Source of the DNA: an uncultured Collinsella sp.
GTDB taxonomy: Bacteria > Actinomycetota > Coriobacteriia > Coriobacteriales > Coriobacteriaceae
Assembly (NCBI GenBank): GCA_900550415.1
Contig: URSO01000001.1
Coordinates: 1-64,000, forward strand
Length of the DNA: 64,000 bases
Reading direction: 5' to 3'
Position numbers and translations under genes: made by a program. Under the pieces are notes generated by a model. It saw nothing but the letters and a program-made list of their open reading frames with translations. It was not told where the DNA came from and made no database searches. The stretch's first letter is position 1; each line of letters opens with the position of its first letter. Shown one piece after another: positions 8,605 through 18,841 of this stretch.

Positions 8605-10482
8605 TTGCGCGTTCCGTATCAAGACTGCTTTCATTTAATTGAGCCGCTGCTCGCCAAGGTCGAAAAGCCGAGCCGCTATATCGATCACGAGTGGGGCACG
8701 CTTTCCAAGGCCGATGCCGACTACCGTTGCTGCCTGATCTACCCGGATGTGTACGAGGTTGGTTTGCCCAACCAGGGCATCGCCATCCTCTACAACATCC
8801 TTAACCAGGCCGAGGGCATCTCCTGCGAGCGTGGCTATGTGCCGTGGCCCGATATGGGTGACGCCATGCGCGAGGCGGGCATTCCGCTGCTGTCGCTCGA
8901 AGGTGCAGCGCCGGTCGCTTCGTTTGATATCGTCGGCCTGCATGTGCCGCACGAGATGGCGGTGACGAACTTCCTCGAGGCACTCGATCTCGCTGGCATT
9001 CCGCTGTTAGCGGCCGACCGAGGTGAAGACGACCCCATCATCATCGCCGGCGGCCCCTCGGTGTACAACCCCGAGCCGTACGCGGCCTTCTTCGATGCCA
9101 TCCTCATCGGCGAGGGCGAGGAATCGCTGCTCGAGACCTGCCAGCTGCATCGCCGCCTGCGCGACGAAGGAGTCCCGCGCGCGCAGATTGTTGAGCAGCT
9201 TGCATCCATTGCCGGCAACTACGTGCCGTCGCTCTATGAGGTTCGTCACGACGAGCCCTGCTCGCCGCACGGCTACACCGTGCCGCGCGAGGGCAAGGAT
9301 GCGCCGACCGTGGTCTACAAGCGCGTCGTCGAGGATTTCGGCGCCACGAATCCGCTGTCGCAGTCGTGCGTGCCCTATGCGCAGCTGGTTCACGACCGCC
9401 TGTCTATCGAGATTCTGCGCGGCTGCGCTCGCGGCTGTCGTTTTTGCCAGGCCGGCATGACGTATCGCCCGGTGCGTGAGCGTTCGGCCGACCAGATCGT
9501 CTCGTCGGTGATTCAGGGTCTGGAAAAGACCGGCTATGACGAGGTGTCGCTGACCTCGCTCTCCACGACCGACCACTCCTGCATTCGTGACGTGCTTGAC
9601 AGGCTCAACCGTCGCCTGGAAGATACGGGTATTCGCGTGTCTATTCCGTCGCAGCGCTTGGATTCGTTTGGCGTGGATATGGCCGAGTCGGTCGCCGGCG
9701 AAAAGAAGGGCGGCCTGACGTTCGCGCCCGAGGCCGGCAGCCAGCGCATGCGCGACATCATTAACAAGAACGTGACCGAGGAGGACCTGGACCGTGCGGC
9801 CAAGGCGGCCTTCGAGGCCGGCTGGAACCGCATGAAGCTCTACTTTATGATGGGCCTTCCCGGCGAGCGCGACGAGGACATCGTGGCCATCGCCAATCTG
9901 GCCGATCACGTGCTGGAGCTTGGTCGTTCCGTGGTGCCCAAGGCTCGTCGCGGCTCGATCTCGGTGTCCATCTCGGTTTCGGTCTTTATCCCCAAGGCTG
10001 CCACGCCGTTCCAGTGGTGCCCGCAGCTCGACTACGACGACGTCAAGCGTCGCCAGAAGTTGCTTATCACGAGCGTTCGCAACCGTGCCGTCCGCGTGCA
10101 TTACCACGATGCCGAGACTTCGCTCATCGAGGCCGCGCTGTCCCGCGCCGGTCGTGACATGACGCCCGTCATCATCGATGCTTGGCGCGCGGGCTCTCGC
10201 TTTGACGCCTGGGTAGAGCATTTCTCGCTCGATAACTGGAAGGAGGCTGCTGCCAAAAACGGCATCGACCTCAATGAGCTCGTGCACCTGCCCTACGAGT
10301 TGGACTGGCGCCTGCCGTGGGAGCACGTGAGCCCCGGCTGCACGCGCGGCTTCCTCGAGCGCGAGTACCGTCGCTCGCTCGAGGGTGTCACGACTCCCGA
10401 CTGCACCCGCACGTCGTGCACCGGCTGCGGAATCTGCCCCACGCTCCACGCCAAGAATGTATTGATGGGTGATCGCGCATGA
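8605..10482 (+). CDS. B12-binding-like radical SAM protein (TIGR03960 family)
   Basis: 625 residues. The N-terminal quarter resembles a cobalamin-binding-type Rossmann domain (YPDVYEVGLPNQG region). The radical SAM cluster motif is C274-x3-C278-x2-C281 (RGCARGCRFCQAG). A cysteine-rich C-terminus (TRTSCTGCGICP) could hold a second cluster. The substrate is not known. The partner gene overlaps by four bases (ATGA), and this pair next to rplU is a common arrangement. The TTG start is the first available one with the expected N-terminus; the ribosome site is weak. Confidence 0.88.
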   Translation: MRVPYQDCFHLIEPLLAKVEKPSRYIDHEWGTLSKADADYRCCLIYPDVYEVGLPNQGIAILYNILNQAEGISCERGYVPWPDMGDAMREAGIPLLSLEGAAPVASFDIVGLHVPHEMAVTNFLEALDLAGIPLLAADRGEDDPIIIAGGPSVYNPEPYAAFFDAILIGEGEESLLETCQLHRRLRDEGVPRAQIVEQLASIAGNYVPSLYEVRHDEPCSPHGYTVPREGKDAPTVVYKRVVEDFGATNPLSQSCVPYAQLVHDRLSIEILRGCARGCRFCQAGMTYRPVRERSADQIVSSVIQGLEKTGYDEVSLTSLSTTDHSCIRDVLDRLNRRLEDTGIRVSIPSQRLDSFGVDMAESVAGEKKGGLTFAPEAGSQRMRDIINKNVTEEDLDRAAKAAFEAGWNRMKLYFMMGLPGERDEDIVAIANLADHVLELGRSVVPKARRGSISVSISVSVFIPKAATPFQWCPQLDYDDVKRRQKLLITSVRNRAVRVHYHDAETSLIEAALSRAGRDMTPVIIDAWRAGSRFDAWVEHFSLDNWKEAAAKNGIDLNELVHLPYELDWRLPWEHVSPGCTRGFLEREYRRSLEGVTTPDCTRTSCTGCGICPTLHAKNVLMGDRA

Positions 10483-11291
10483 GTGAGCGCCTGACCGACA
10501 ACCCCACGCTCTTTAGACTTCGTGTTCGCTATGGCAAGCGCGATCGCCTTAAGTACCTGGGCCATCTCGAAGTAATCCATACCATTGAGCGCATCGTGCG
10601 CCGTGCGGGGCTTCCCTATGCCGTCACGCAGGGCTTCTCTCCGCACATGCGCGTGGGCTTCTCTTCGGCGCTACCGGTGGGTACGTCGTCGACCTGCGAG
10701 TGGTATGACCTGTTTATGACCGAGTTCGTGGCGCTCGACGAGGCGTTTGGGCGCCTGGCTGCGGCGTCTCCGGCCGATCTGGCGCCCATCGAGGCGGCGT
10801 ACATCGACGTGCGCACGCCGGCGTTGACGGCGCAACTCACGCGTCTGTCGTATCGCATCGACCTGCACTTGGATCCCGAGACGCCCGTAAGCGCCGACGA
10901 GGTGCGTCGTGCGATCGACACGCTGCGCGCGGACCATGGCATCGACTACGCGCGCGGCAAAAAGAGCAAGCGCTTGGATTTGGATCACACGCTCGTGGGC
11001 TATGAGCTCACGGCGGGGGAGCGCGCTGACCATTTGGTGCTCATGCTCGACACCCATGCCGACAACGAGGGCTCCATGCGTCCGGAAATTTTGCTTTCCG
11101 CTGCTGATGTTTTGTTGCAGGGCTTGACCCCGGGCGTGGATGCACCTATTGTTTCCACCGGTATGCAAGACCTCGTGACCATCTGCTCCTACGATGTCGA
11201 GCGTCAGAATCAAGCATGCGAGGACGACGAGGGCCGACTCGTCAGCCCCATACCTGTGCGAACTTGTGGATTTGCTCCACATACTCGTTGA
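10479..11291 (+). CDS. Radical SAM-associated DUF2344 protein (TIGR03936 family)
   Basis: 270 residues. The N-terminus (LRVRYGKRDRLKYLGHLEVI, then RRAGLPYAVTQGFSPH) is the DUF2344 signature, found either fused to or beside TIGR03960 radical SAM proteins. The ATGA overlap indicates translational coupling. Function is unproven; in some genomes the domain is joined to RNase E/G genes, and the rplU neighbour hints at RNA or ribosome work. The last 30 residues look unconserved and overlap the -35 box of the rplU promoter. Confidence 0.87.
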   Translation: MSERLTDNPTLFRLRVRYGKRDRLKYLGHLEVIHTIERIVRRAGLPYAVTQGFSPHMRVGFSSALPVGTSSTCEWYDLFMTEFVALDEAFGRLAAASPADLAPIEAAYIDVRTPALTAQLTRLSYRIDLHLDPETPVSADEVRRAIDTLRADHGIDYARGKKSKRLDLDHTLVGYELTAGERADHLVLMLDTHADNEGSMRPEILLSAADVLLQGLTPGVDAPIVSTGMQDLVTICSYDVERQNQACEDDEGRLVSPIPVRTCGFAPHTR

Positions 11292-11316
11292 CGGGGGTAT
11301 TTTCGCCTGCTACTAT
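11288..11316 (+). promoter_or_regulatory. Sigma-70-type promoter of rplU-rpmA
   Basis: TTGACG (11288-11293), a 17-base spacer, then TACTAT (11311-11316). This is among the best promoter matches in the window. Transcription would start near 11323, giving a leader of about 35 bases before rplU. Confidence 0.8.
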
Positions 11317-11358
11317 ATTCGGCTGTTGCACTAACTGATGCATGAAGGGCAAGTAAAC

Positions 11359-11733
11359 ATGTACGCAATCGTTAACACGGGCGGCAAGCAGTACAAGGTC
11401 GCCACCGACGATGTCATCACCGTCGAGAAGATCGAGGGCAATGAGGGCGACAAGGTCACCCTGCCGGTTATCTTCCTCAACGATGGTAAGAAGATCGTCA
11501 CCGATCCCGACAAGCTGGCCAAGGCCAAGGTTACCGCTCAGATCGTTGAGCAGTTCAAGGGCGAGAAGCAGCTGGTCTTCAAGTTCCACAAGCGCAAGCG
11601 CTATCGTCGTCTGAAGGGTCACCGTCAGCAGCTCACCAAGCTGAAGATCGTGAAGGTCCAGGCTACGTCCCGCGCCAAGAAGGCTGTCAAGGCAGAGGCC
11701 GAGGCTGTTGCCGAGGCTCCCGTCGCCGAGTAG
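11359..11733 (+). CDS. rplU: 50S ribosomal protein L21
   Basis: 124 residues beginning MYAIVNTGGKQYKV, the standard L21 start. An ATG 21 bases upstream is in frame but would add seven residues not seen in L21; GAAGGGC just before the chosen ATG supports this start. L21 binds 23S rRNA. The C-terminal 20 residues are an Ala/Glu/Val-rich extension beyond the usual core of about 103 residues. Promoter directly upstream; rpmA follows. Confidence 0.97.
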   Translation: MYAIVNTGGKQYKVATDDVITVEKIEGNEGDKVTLPVIFLNDGKKIVTDPDKLAKAKVTAQIVEQFKGEKQLVFKFHKRKRYRRLKGHRQQLTKLKIVKVQATSRAKKAVKAEAEAVAEAPVAE

Positions 11734-11766
11734 ATTACACTCGTAACGAAAGAGTAGGTATACACA

Positions 11767-12024
11767 ATGGCACACAAAAAAGGACTCGGTTCCTCCCGTA
11801 ATGGCCGTGACTCCCGCGGTCAGCGCCTTGGCACGAAGCGCTATGCCGGCCAGACGGTAACCACGGGCACGATTCTCGTCCGTCAGCACGGCACGCACAT
11901 CCACCCGGGTGAGAACGTTGGCCGTGGCAAGGACGACACGCTGTTCGCGCTGGTCGACGGTACCGTTGAGTTCCACAAGGGTATCAAGCACAGGGTCAGC
12001 GTACGCCCGCTCGCGAACGCGTAA
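11767..12024 (+). CDS. rpmA: 50S ribosomal protein L27
   Basis: 85 residues beginning [16 protein letters not shown]. The N-terminus that reaches the peptidyl-transferase centre follows the start methionine directly, so there is no cleavable N-terminal extension of the Firmicutes type that needs the Prp protease. RIQHG-type core motifs and the usual length are present. Second gene of the rplU operon. Confidence 0.97.
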   Translation: MAHKKGLGSSRNGRDSRGQRLGTKRYAGQTVTTGTILVRQHGTHIHPGENVGRGKDDTLFALVDGTVEFHKGIKHRVSVRPLANA

Positions 12025-12049
12025 TTCACCCTTCATAGAGCACATATGT

Positions 12050-12093
12050 GGGAGGCACTTGAGTTTTTGGATTCAAGGGTCTCCCTCTTTTTT
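12050..12093 (+). terminator. Intrinsic terminator or attenuator between rpmA and obg
   Basis: A 13-pair stem (12050-12062 with 12073-12085) contains one A/G mismatch and one G-T pair, and is followed by TC and six T. It would end or reduce read-through from the ribosomal genes into obg, whose AGGAGG site starts three bases after the T-run. Confidence 0.8.
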
Positions 12094-12097
12094 GTAG

Positions 12098-13576
<1,479 letters not shown>

Positions 13577-13579
13577 GCC

Positions 13580-14257
13580 ATGTCGCTGCGCGGTGGAATC
13601 GGTTTGCCCGAGCTGCCCATAAAAGAGGGCAAAGAGTTTCGGCTTGGCATTATGGGCGGCACCTTCGACCCGATTCATTACGGGCACTTGGTGACTGCCG
13701 AGCAGGCGCGCGAGTCGCTCGACTTGGACGCTGTGCTCTTTATGCCGGCCGGCTCTCCTGCCTTTAAACTCGACAAACCGGTGACGCCTGCTGAGGACCG
13801 TTATGCCATGACGGTTCTCGCCACCGCCGCGAATCCGGCTTTTTTGGCGAGCCGTTTCGAGATCGACCGTCCGGGCGTGACCTATACTGCCGATACGCTT
13901 CATGCCCTTCGCGACTTTTACCCGCCGCAGGTAAAGCTCTACTTTATTACGGGCGCCGATGCGATTATCGATATTGTGACCTGGCATGATGCCGAACGAA
14001 TCGCTGAGCTTGCTACCTTTATTGCGGCGACGCGACCGGGCTTTGATATCGATACGGCGCGTGCCCGAATCAAAGAGTCGGGGCTGCCGTTCGACGTGCG
14101 CTATATTCAGATTCCGGCGCTGGCGATCAGCTCGACGAACATTCGTAAGCGAGTTGCCCGCGGCATGAGCGTGCGCTATCTTACGAGCGAGTCCGTGCTC
14201 GGCTACATTCGCAAGCGCAGGCTATATGCCGATTTGGGCCAAGAAGATTTTGAGTGA
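13580..14257 (+). CDS. nadD: Nicotinate-nucleotide adenylyltransferase
   Basis: 225 residues. GGTFDP (26-31) and HYGH (33-36) form the nucleotidyltransferase signature, and the ISSTNIRKR motif near the C-terminus binds ATP phosphates. It makes deamido-NAD from nicotinate mononucleotide. About 20 residues precede the usual family start; an internal start would be equally functional, but GGAGGGCG lies upstream of the chosen ATG. Overlaps yqeK. Confidence 0.94.
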   Translation: MSLRGGIGLPELPIKEGKEFRLGIMGGTFDPIHYGHLVTAEQARESLDLDAVLFMPAGSPAFKLDKPVTPAEDRYAMTVLATAANPAFLASRFEIDRPGVTYTADTLHALRDFYPPQVKLYFITGADAIIDIVTWHDAERIAELATFIAATRPGFDIDTARARIKESGLPFDVRYIQIPALAISSTNIRKRVARGMSVRYLTSESVLGYIRKRRLYADLGQEDFE

Positions 14258-14877
14258 TGGGGGCTACGTTGTCGGTAGAGGATCAGTTTGAGGGCGATGA
14301 GCGCGCGCTGCTCAAGCGCATTCAAGAGCTGCTCGATGTTCGCATGAAAGATAAGCGCAAGCGCTATGTGCATTCGCTGGGTGTTGCCGAGACCGCACTT
14401 CATCTGGCCGAGGTCTACGGCGTTGACCGCTTTGATGCGGCTTCCGCCGGCTTAATTCACGACTGGGACAAGGTTCTTTCCGATGACGAGCTCGTGGCCC
14501 GCGCGCTTCACTATGGCATCAAGGTTGCCGGCTCTCCTTCCGCCGCGACGCCGCTTTTGCATGGCCCTGTTGCCGCCTATGAGCTTCCGCAGCTTTTTCC
14601 CGAGCTGTCACCGGCCGTTTTCCAGGCTGTCGACCGTCACACCGTGGGTGCCTGCGACATGACGCCGCTCGATATGGTGGTCTTTGTGGCAGATGCCATC
14701 GAGCCCAACCGTCACGGCGACTATGCCCATGCGCTGCGCAAGATGGTGGGGAAGTCCTCGCTCGACGAGTTGTTCTTCTCCTGTTTTGCGCAGGGTCTGG
14801 TCTATGTGATCCAGTCCGGGCGCTATCTTTATCCCACGGCTATTACGATTTACAACCATTACGCCCAGCTGCGCTAG
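14254..14877 (+). CDS. yqeK: HD-domain diadenosine tetraphosphatase YqeK
   Basis: 207 residues. The metal ligands of the HD fold are visible: H40 (YVHSLGVAETA), H69-D70 (LIHDWDK), and further His and Asp residues downstream. YqeK proteins hydrolyse Ap4A symmetrically. The GTG overlaps the nadD stop; the ATG at 14257 or the TTG at 14269 are possible starts too. The nadD-yqeK-rsfS order is typical. Confidence 0.88.
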   Translation: MMGATLSVEDQFEGDERALLKRIQELLDVRMKDKRKRYVHSLGVAETALHLAEVYGVDRFDAASAGLIHDWDKVLSDDELVARALHYGIKVAGSPSAATPLLHGPVAAYELPQLFPELSPAVFQAVDRHTVGACDMTPLDMVVFVADAIEPNRHGDYAHALRKMVGKSSLDELFFSCFAQGLVYVIQSGRYLYPTAITIYNHYAQLR

Positions 14878-14905
14878 CTCGGGTGTGTCTAGAAAGAGGT
14901 ATTCC

Positions 14906-15361
14906 ATGGCCGACGAGACCATGACTGACGAGCAGATTCTTGAAGGTGTGGAGCACAAGAGTTTCGTTGCCACGTCCGACCGCACCGCCGCCTCGCTGTC
15001 CGCGAGCGGTGTCGCCGCCGAGGATGTCGCCCGCGCCGCCGCGCAGGCCGCCTACGACAAGAAGGGCGAGGACGTGCAGGTGCTCAACCTGACCGAGCTT
15101 TCCGACGTGTGCGACTACTTTGTGCTTGCCACCGGTACCAACAACCGCCAGGTCGATTCTATCGTCGACGAGATCGAGGAGAAGGTCGCCGCGGCTTGCG
15201 GCGAGCATCCGTTCTCCATCGAGGGCCGCGAGCAGAAGACCTGGATGCTCATGGACTACGGCTCGGTCGTCGTTCACGTCTTCACTCCCGAAGCCCGCGA
15301 CTTCTACCGTCTAGAAAAGCTCTGGGGTGACGCCCCCCAGCTCCCCCTCGACCTCCTCTAG
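14906..15361 (+). CDS. rsfS: Ribosome silencing factor RsfS
   Basis: 151 residues from the ATG after AAAGAGG. The core (about 45-151) has the family pattern: KKGEDVQVLNLTELSDVCDY, then ATGTNNRQV and a tail with WMLMDYGSVVVHVF. RsfS binds L14 and blocks subunit joining when nutrients are low. The first 45 residues form an extra polar segment longer than in most RsfS proteins. Last gene before a strong terminator. Confidence 0.93.
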   Translation: MADETMTDEQILEGVEHKSFVATSDRTAASLSASGVAAEDVARAAAQAAYDKKGEDVQVLNLTELSDVCDYFVLATGTNNRQVDSIVDEIEEKVAAACGEHPFSIEGREQKTWMLMDYGSVVVHVFTPEARDFYRLEKLWGDAPQLPLDLL

Positions 15362-15404
15362 TGGCTCATTTGATACGGGGCTTTTAGTTAGCCTCGCGCA
15401 TTTT

Positions 15405-15447
15405 GCCGGGCAGTTGCGGTTTTCCGTACCTGCCCGGCTTTCTTTTT
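15405..15447 (+). terminator. Intrinsic terminator after rsfS
   Basis: GCCGGGCAG (15405-15413) pairs perfectly with CTGCCCGGC (15430-15438), followed by TTTCTTTTT. The loop can pair further. It separates rsfS from the convergent dinB; there is no T-run for the minus strand. Confidence 0.88.
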
Positions 15448-15459
15448 GCCCAAAGGCGG

Positions 15460-16713
15460 TTAATCGTTGAAGCGGGATTGGCGGCCGAAGGATAGGGCGG
15501 TGTCGCCGAACTTGTCTCGGACGGCGTCGATAGCAACCGAGAGGTCGCGTCGGTCGCTGGATTGGGCTCCGCGGTCGTCGACTTCGCAGAACAGGTCGGT
15601 CTGGATGCCGCCCTGATGGTCAAAGTCGCTCATCCCGATACCCGCCAGACGCACATGCATGCCTTCCTGCCAGATGTTGTCGAGCAGTTCGAGCGCAACC
15701 GCCACAAAGATGTTCTCATCGTCGGTCGGATGAGGCAGCCGGCGCTGTGCCGTACGCCCGCTGCCATACGAATACTTGAGCTTGAGCGTTACCGTGCCGC
15801 CCGTCAGTCCCTGACGGCGCAGGCGGCGTCCAACTGACTCGCCCAACAGTGCAATCGCCGCTTCGATGTCTCCGCGCTCAGTTAAATCTTTCGCAAAGGT
15901 GCGTTCATTGCTGACCGACTTGATCTTGCGCTCTTCATCGAGACTCGTGACTTCGGAGATTTCAAGTCCCAGCGCACGCTGACGCATACGTTCGCCGTTG
16001 ACGCCAAAAATAGAGGCCAAGGTGGATTCCGGCGCGCGTGACAGCTCGCCGAGCGTGTAGATGCGCATACGGCGCAGTCGCTCCTCGGCCGAGCGCCCGA
16101 TGCCGCTCATGGCAGATACCGGCAGCGCGGCCAAAAAGCGCTGCTCGGTTCCGGGGCGCACGATGGTCAGCCCAAACGGCTTATCCCGCTCGCTTGCGAT
16201 CTTTGCGACCGTCTTGTTGCAGCCCACGCCAATGGAGCACGTCACTCCCAGCGCTGCCACACGGTCGCTTATACGCCGTGCAACCAGTAGCGGGTCCTCG
16301 GGCGCAAAGCGACCCGGTGTGATATCGATAAAGGCTTCGTCGATGGATACGCGCTCTACGCGCGGCGTCTCCTCGGCAAGAATCGCCATGACCTGCGCGC
16401 TCACCTCGCGGTAGCGATCAAAGTGCCCGTGCGTCCAAATGGCTTGCGGGCACAAGCGCCGCGCCTCGGCCGAGGCCATGGCAGAGTGCACGCCAAAGCG
16501 ACGTGCCTCATACGAACACGTGGACACGACGCCACGCGAATCGGCGTCTCCGCCCACGATGAGCGGCTTTCCGCGCCACTCGGGGTGGTCGAGCATCTCC
16601 ACGCTCGCAAAAAACGCATCGAGGTCCATCAGGCCCACCGCCGGACCCGTCCAGGGGGGCGGCGTGACGCCCATGGCACCCTCATAACCGTATGTATGTT
16701 CGCGTCTTTCCAT
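15460..16713 (-). CDS. dinB: DNA polymerase IV (Y-family)
   Basis: 417 residues. Catalytic acids are D30 (MDLDAFF), D125 and E126 (SIDEAFID). Palm, fingers, thumb (helix-hairpin-helix MSGIGRSAEERL) and little finger follow in order. QTDLF at 371-375 fits a sliding-clamp binding motif, but is about 42 residues from the end rather than terminal. The polymerase copies past DNA lesions. No ribosome site precedes the ATG; instead a TATACT box ends seven bases before it, which suggests a leaderless mRNA. No LexA box was seen. Confidence 0.94.
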   Translation of the reverse strand: MERREHTYGYEGAMGVTPPPWTGPAVGLMDLDAFFASVEMLDHPEWRGKPLIVGGDADSRGVVSTCSYEARRFGVHSAMASAEARRLCPQAIWTHGHFDRYREVSAQVMAILAEETPRVERVSIDEAFIDITPGRFAPEDPLLVARRISDRVAALGVTCSIGVGCNKTVAKIASERDKPFGLTIVRPGTEQRFLAALPVSAMSGIGRSAEERLRRMRIYTLGELSRAPESTLASIFGVNGERMRQRALGLEISEVTSLDEERKIKSVSNERTFAKDLTERGDIEAAIALLGESVGRRLRRQGLTGGTVTLKLKYSYGSGRTAQRRLPHPTDDENIFVAVALELLDNIWQEGMHVRLAGIGMSDFDHQGGIQTDLFCEVDDRGAQSSDRRDLSVAIDAVRDKFGDTALSFGRQSRFND

Positions 16714-16719
16714 GTCATG

Positions 16720-16725
16720 AGTATA
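16720..16725 (-). promoter_or_regulatory. -10 box of dinB, placed for a leaderless transcript
   Basis: Read on the minus strand this is TATACT. Only six bases separate it from the dinB ATG, so transcription would start at or next to the A of the start codon. No convincing -35 box lies upstream. Confidence 0.55.
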
Positions 16726-16757
16726 CCGCGCAGCACATGTGGGGTGCGTGTATGTGC

Positions 16758-16785
16758 TTGCAAATCCCGAATTCTTGTCTAAGAT
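16758..16785 (+). promoter_or_regulatory. Candidate promoter of the rpsP operon
   Basis: TTGCAA (16758-16763), 16 bases, then TAAGAT (16780-16785). It would give a leader of about 120 bases holding a short GCAGC/GCTGC hairpin before the rpsP ribosome site. Moderate match only. Confidence 0.5.
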
Positions 16786-16914
16786 ATGGATTTGCCCTCG
16801 ACTACACCGAAGAAGTTGGTCTCACGGACTTCACCTGCCCGCGTCGATGGCGTATTATGTTCAACTGTTTGTTTGTAGTTGCAGCCTAAAGCTGCTTGGT
16901 TGGAGGAGTTTCCT

Positions 16915-17256
16915 TTGGCAGTCAAGATTCGCCTTGCTCGTCACGGCGCTAAGAAGCGTCCGTACTACCGTGTCGTCGTCGCCGATTCCCGCGCCCCGCG
17001 TGACGGTCGTATCATCGAGGAGGTTGGCCGCTACAACCCGATGACCGCCCCCAAGACCATCAACCTCGACCTCGAGAAGATCGCCGACTGGCAGTCCAAG
17101 GGCGCTCAGCTCACCGACGCCGTCGCCGCTCTGGTCAAGGCCGCCAACGAGGGCGAGAAGACCGAGACCGTCGTCAAGAAGTCCAAGAAGCAGCTCGCCA
17201 AAGAGGCCGAGGCCGCTAAGGCTGCCGCTGAGGCCGCTGAGGGCGCCGAGGAGTAA
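16915..17256 (+). CDS. rpsP: 30S ribosomal protein S16
   Basis: 113 residues beginning [20 protein letters not shown], the standard S16 N-terminus. The TTG start follows GGAGGAG by six bases; an in-frame ATG 36 bases upstream has no ribosome site. The last 30 residues are a Lys/Ala/Glu-rich helical tail beyond the S16 core. First gene of rpsP-khpA-rimM-trmD-lepB. Confidence 0.96.
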   Translation: MAVKIRLARHGAKKRPYYRVVVADSRAPRDGRIIEEVGRYNPMTAPKTINLDLEKIADWQSKGAQLTDAVAALVKAANEGEKTETVVKKSKKQLAKEAEAAKAAAEAAEGAEE

Positions 17257-17259
17257 ATC

Positions 17260-17544
17260 GTGCCTGAGGTTGACGCTGCACGGCTCGAGGGTGAGGCAAT
17301 GCTCTCAGATCGCATCGCCGATCTCGTCGAATATCTCGTTGTTCAGATCGTCGACGACCCGGATTCCGTGAGCCTTGAGGTCATCGATGGTGACGACGCC
17401 TCTACGATCGAGGTTTCTGTCGCCGAGGATGACGTCGCTAAGGTCATCGGCCGTCGTGGCCGTACCATCAAGGCCATTCGCACGCTCGCCCGTGCACTGG
17501 CCGCTCGCCTCGACACTGCTGTCGAGGTAGAGGTTCTGGGCTAG
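17260..17544 (+). CDS. khpA: KH-domain RNA-binding protein KhpA
   Basis: 94 residues with a single type II KH domain; its GxxG loop is IGRRGRT. KhpA binds RNA, commonly as a partner of KhpB/Jag, and affects cell-size control and small-RNA biology. The GTG start is six bases after GAGGAG at the end of rpsP. An ATG at 17299 would give an 81-residue protein closer to the family norm. Confidence 0.92.
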   Translation: MPEVDAARLEGEAMLSDRIADLVEYLVVQIVDDPDSVSLEVIDGDDASTIEVSVAEDDVAKVIGRRGRTIKAIRTLARALAARLDTAVEVEVLG

Positions 17545-17548
17545 GACC

Positions 17549-18070
17549 TTGAGGTCCCAGTACAAAAACATCGCCCGTGTGGTCAAGCCGCACGGAAGGA
17601 AGGGGGAGGTCCTCGCGCAGCCGCTGCGGGGGCTTCCTTCTGTATTAGAGCCGGGTATGCGCGTCGCCCTGACGCCGCCGGCGCTCAAGCGCGACCGCTT
17701 TTGCACGGTCGTGTCCGTCACCGATACGGGCGATGGCGATCTGGTCTCGTTTGAGGGCATTGACGACTTGACGGCCGCCGAGGGCATCACGGGATGCTAT
17801 GTGTTGGCAAATCGTGACGATTTTGAGCTCGATTCACTCGACGCCGCCTATACCGACCTGATGGGTCGCGAGGTGGTCGACGAGCGCTTCGGTTCACTCG
17901 GCACGATCGTCGAGATCATGTCGACGCCCGCTAACGATGTTTGGGTTGTCGAGGGTGATCGGTACGGCGAGGTACTGATTCCCGTGATCGAGCAGGTTGT
18001 GCTCGATCTTCCCGACACAGGAACAATTTCCGTCCACGTTATGGACGGCCTGATCGATATGGACAAGTAG
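17549..18070 (+). CDS. rimM: 16S rRNA processing protein RimM
   Basis: 173 residues. The N-terminal half has the RimM signature VVKPHGRKGEV, and the C-terminal half is the PRC-barrel (ANDVWVVEGDRYGEVLIPVI). RimM binds S19 and helps mature the 30S head. TTG start five bases after the khpA stop. Fits the conserved rpsP-rimM-trmD order. Confidence 0.94.
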   Translation: MRSQYKNIARVVKPHGRKGEVLAQPLRGLPSVLEPGMRVALTPPALKRDRFCTVVSVTDTGDGDLVSFEGIDDLTAAEGITGCYVLANRDDFELDSLDAAYTDLMGREVVDERFGSLGTIVEIMSTPANDVWVVEGDRYGEVLIPVIEQVVLDLPDTGTISVHVMDGLIDMDK

Positions 18071-18080
18071 GGAGGACAAC

Positions 18081-18839
18081 ATGCTGATTGAGACCCTTTC
18101 GGTCTTTCCCGAGATGTTTGAGCCCGTCATGTCCACATCGATTTTGGGCCGCGCCCGCAAGGCCGGCCTTTTTGATTTTAAGGCGTATAACCTGCGCGAC
18201 TGGACGCACGACCGCCATCGTACCGTCGATGACGAGCCGTACGGCGGCGGGCAGGGCATGCTCATGAAGGTCGAGCCTATTGCCGAGGCAATCGAGGCCA
18301 TCAGCTCCGAGGGTCCCAAGCCCACCGTGGTGTTCTTCACCCCCTGCGGGGAGCCCTTTACGCAGCATGTGGCCGAGCGCCTGCTCAAAAGCGAGCGCCT
18401 GCTGTTTGTGTGCAGCCGTTACGAGGGCGTCGACGAGCGCGCATATGCGTATGCCGATGAGCGTCTGTCGATCGGCGACTACGTGCTCACGGGCGGTGAG
18501 TTGCCCGCTATGGTCGTGGCCGATGCCGTCGTACGGCTCATTCCCGGAGCCTTGGGCGACGAGATGAGCAACGTTGACGAGTCCTTCTCGACCGCCGAGG
18601 ACGGTGGCCTGCTCGAGTACGCGCAGTACACCCGCCCCGCCGAGTTCAATGGCGAGGGCGTGCCACCAGTGCTCGTAAGCGGCGACCACGCCAAGGTCGA
18701 TGCCTGGCGTCGCAAAAACTCTATCGAGCGTACCTGTCGCTGGCGTCCCGATCTTATCGAGACGGCACGCCTTACGGTAGAGGAGCGCGCGTACGCGCAG
18801 GAGATCCTGGACGCTTCGTATTCGCAGAGCGAGGAGTGA
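18081..18839 (+). CDS. trmD: tRNA (guanine37-N1)-methyltransferase
   Basis: 252 residues. The knotted SPOUT fold signatures are visible: FPEMFEPVMSTSILGRA at the N-terminus, DEPYGGGQGML, CSRYEGVDER and SIGDYVLTGGELPA for AdoMet binding in the knot. TrmD makes m1G37 and so prevents frameshifts. The ATG follows GGGAGGACA. Its last bases hold the ribosome site of lepB. Confidence 0.97.
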   Translation: MLIETLSVFPEMFEPVMSTSILGRARKAGLFDFKAYNLRDWTHDRHRTVDDEPYGGGQGMLMKVEPIAEAIEAISSEGPKPTVVFFTPCGEPFTQHVAERLLKSERLLFVCSRYEGVDERAYAYADERLSIGDYVLTGGELPAMVVADAVVRLIPGALGDEMSNVDESFSTAEDGGLLEYAQYTRPAEFNGEGVPPVLVSGDHAKVDAWRRKNSIERTCRWRPDLIETARLTVEERAYAQEILDASYSQSEE

Positions 18840-18841
18840 GA

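Noticed and set aside
16714..16914. LexA/SOS box upstream of dinB
   Set aside because: TATGTTCGCG near 16691 resembles half a site, but it lies inside dinB and no matching second half is present.
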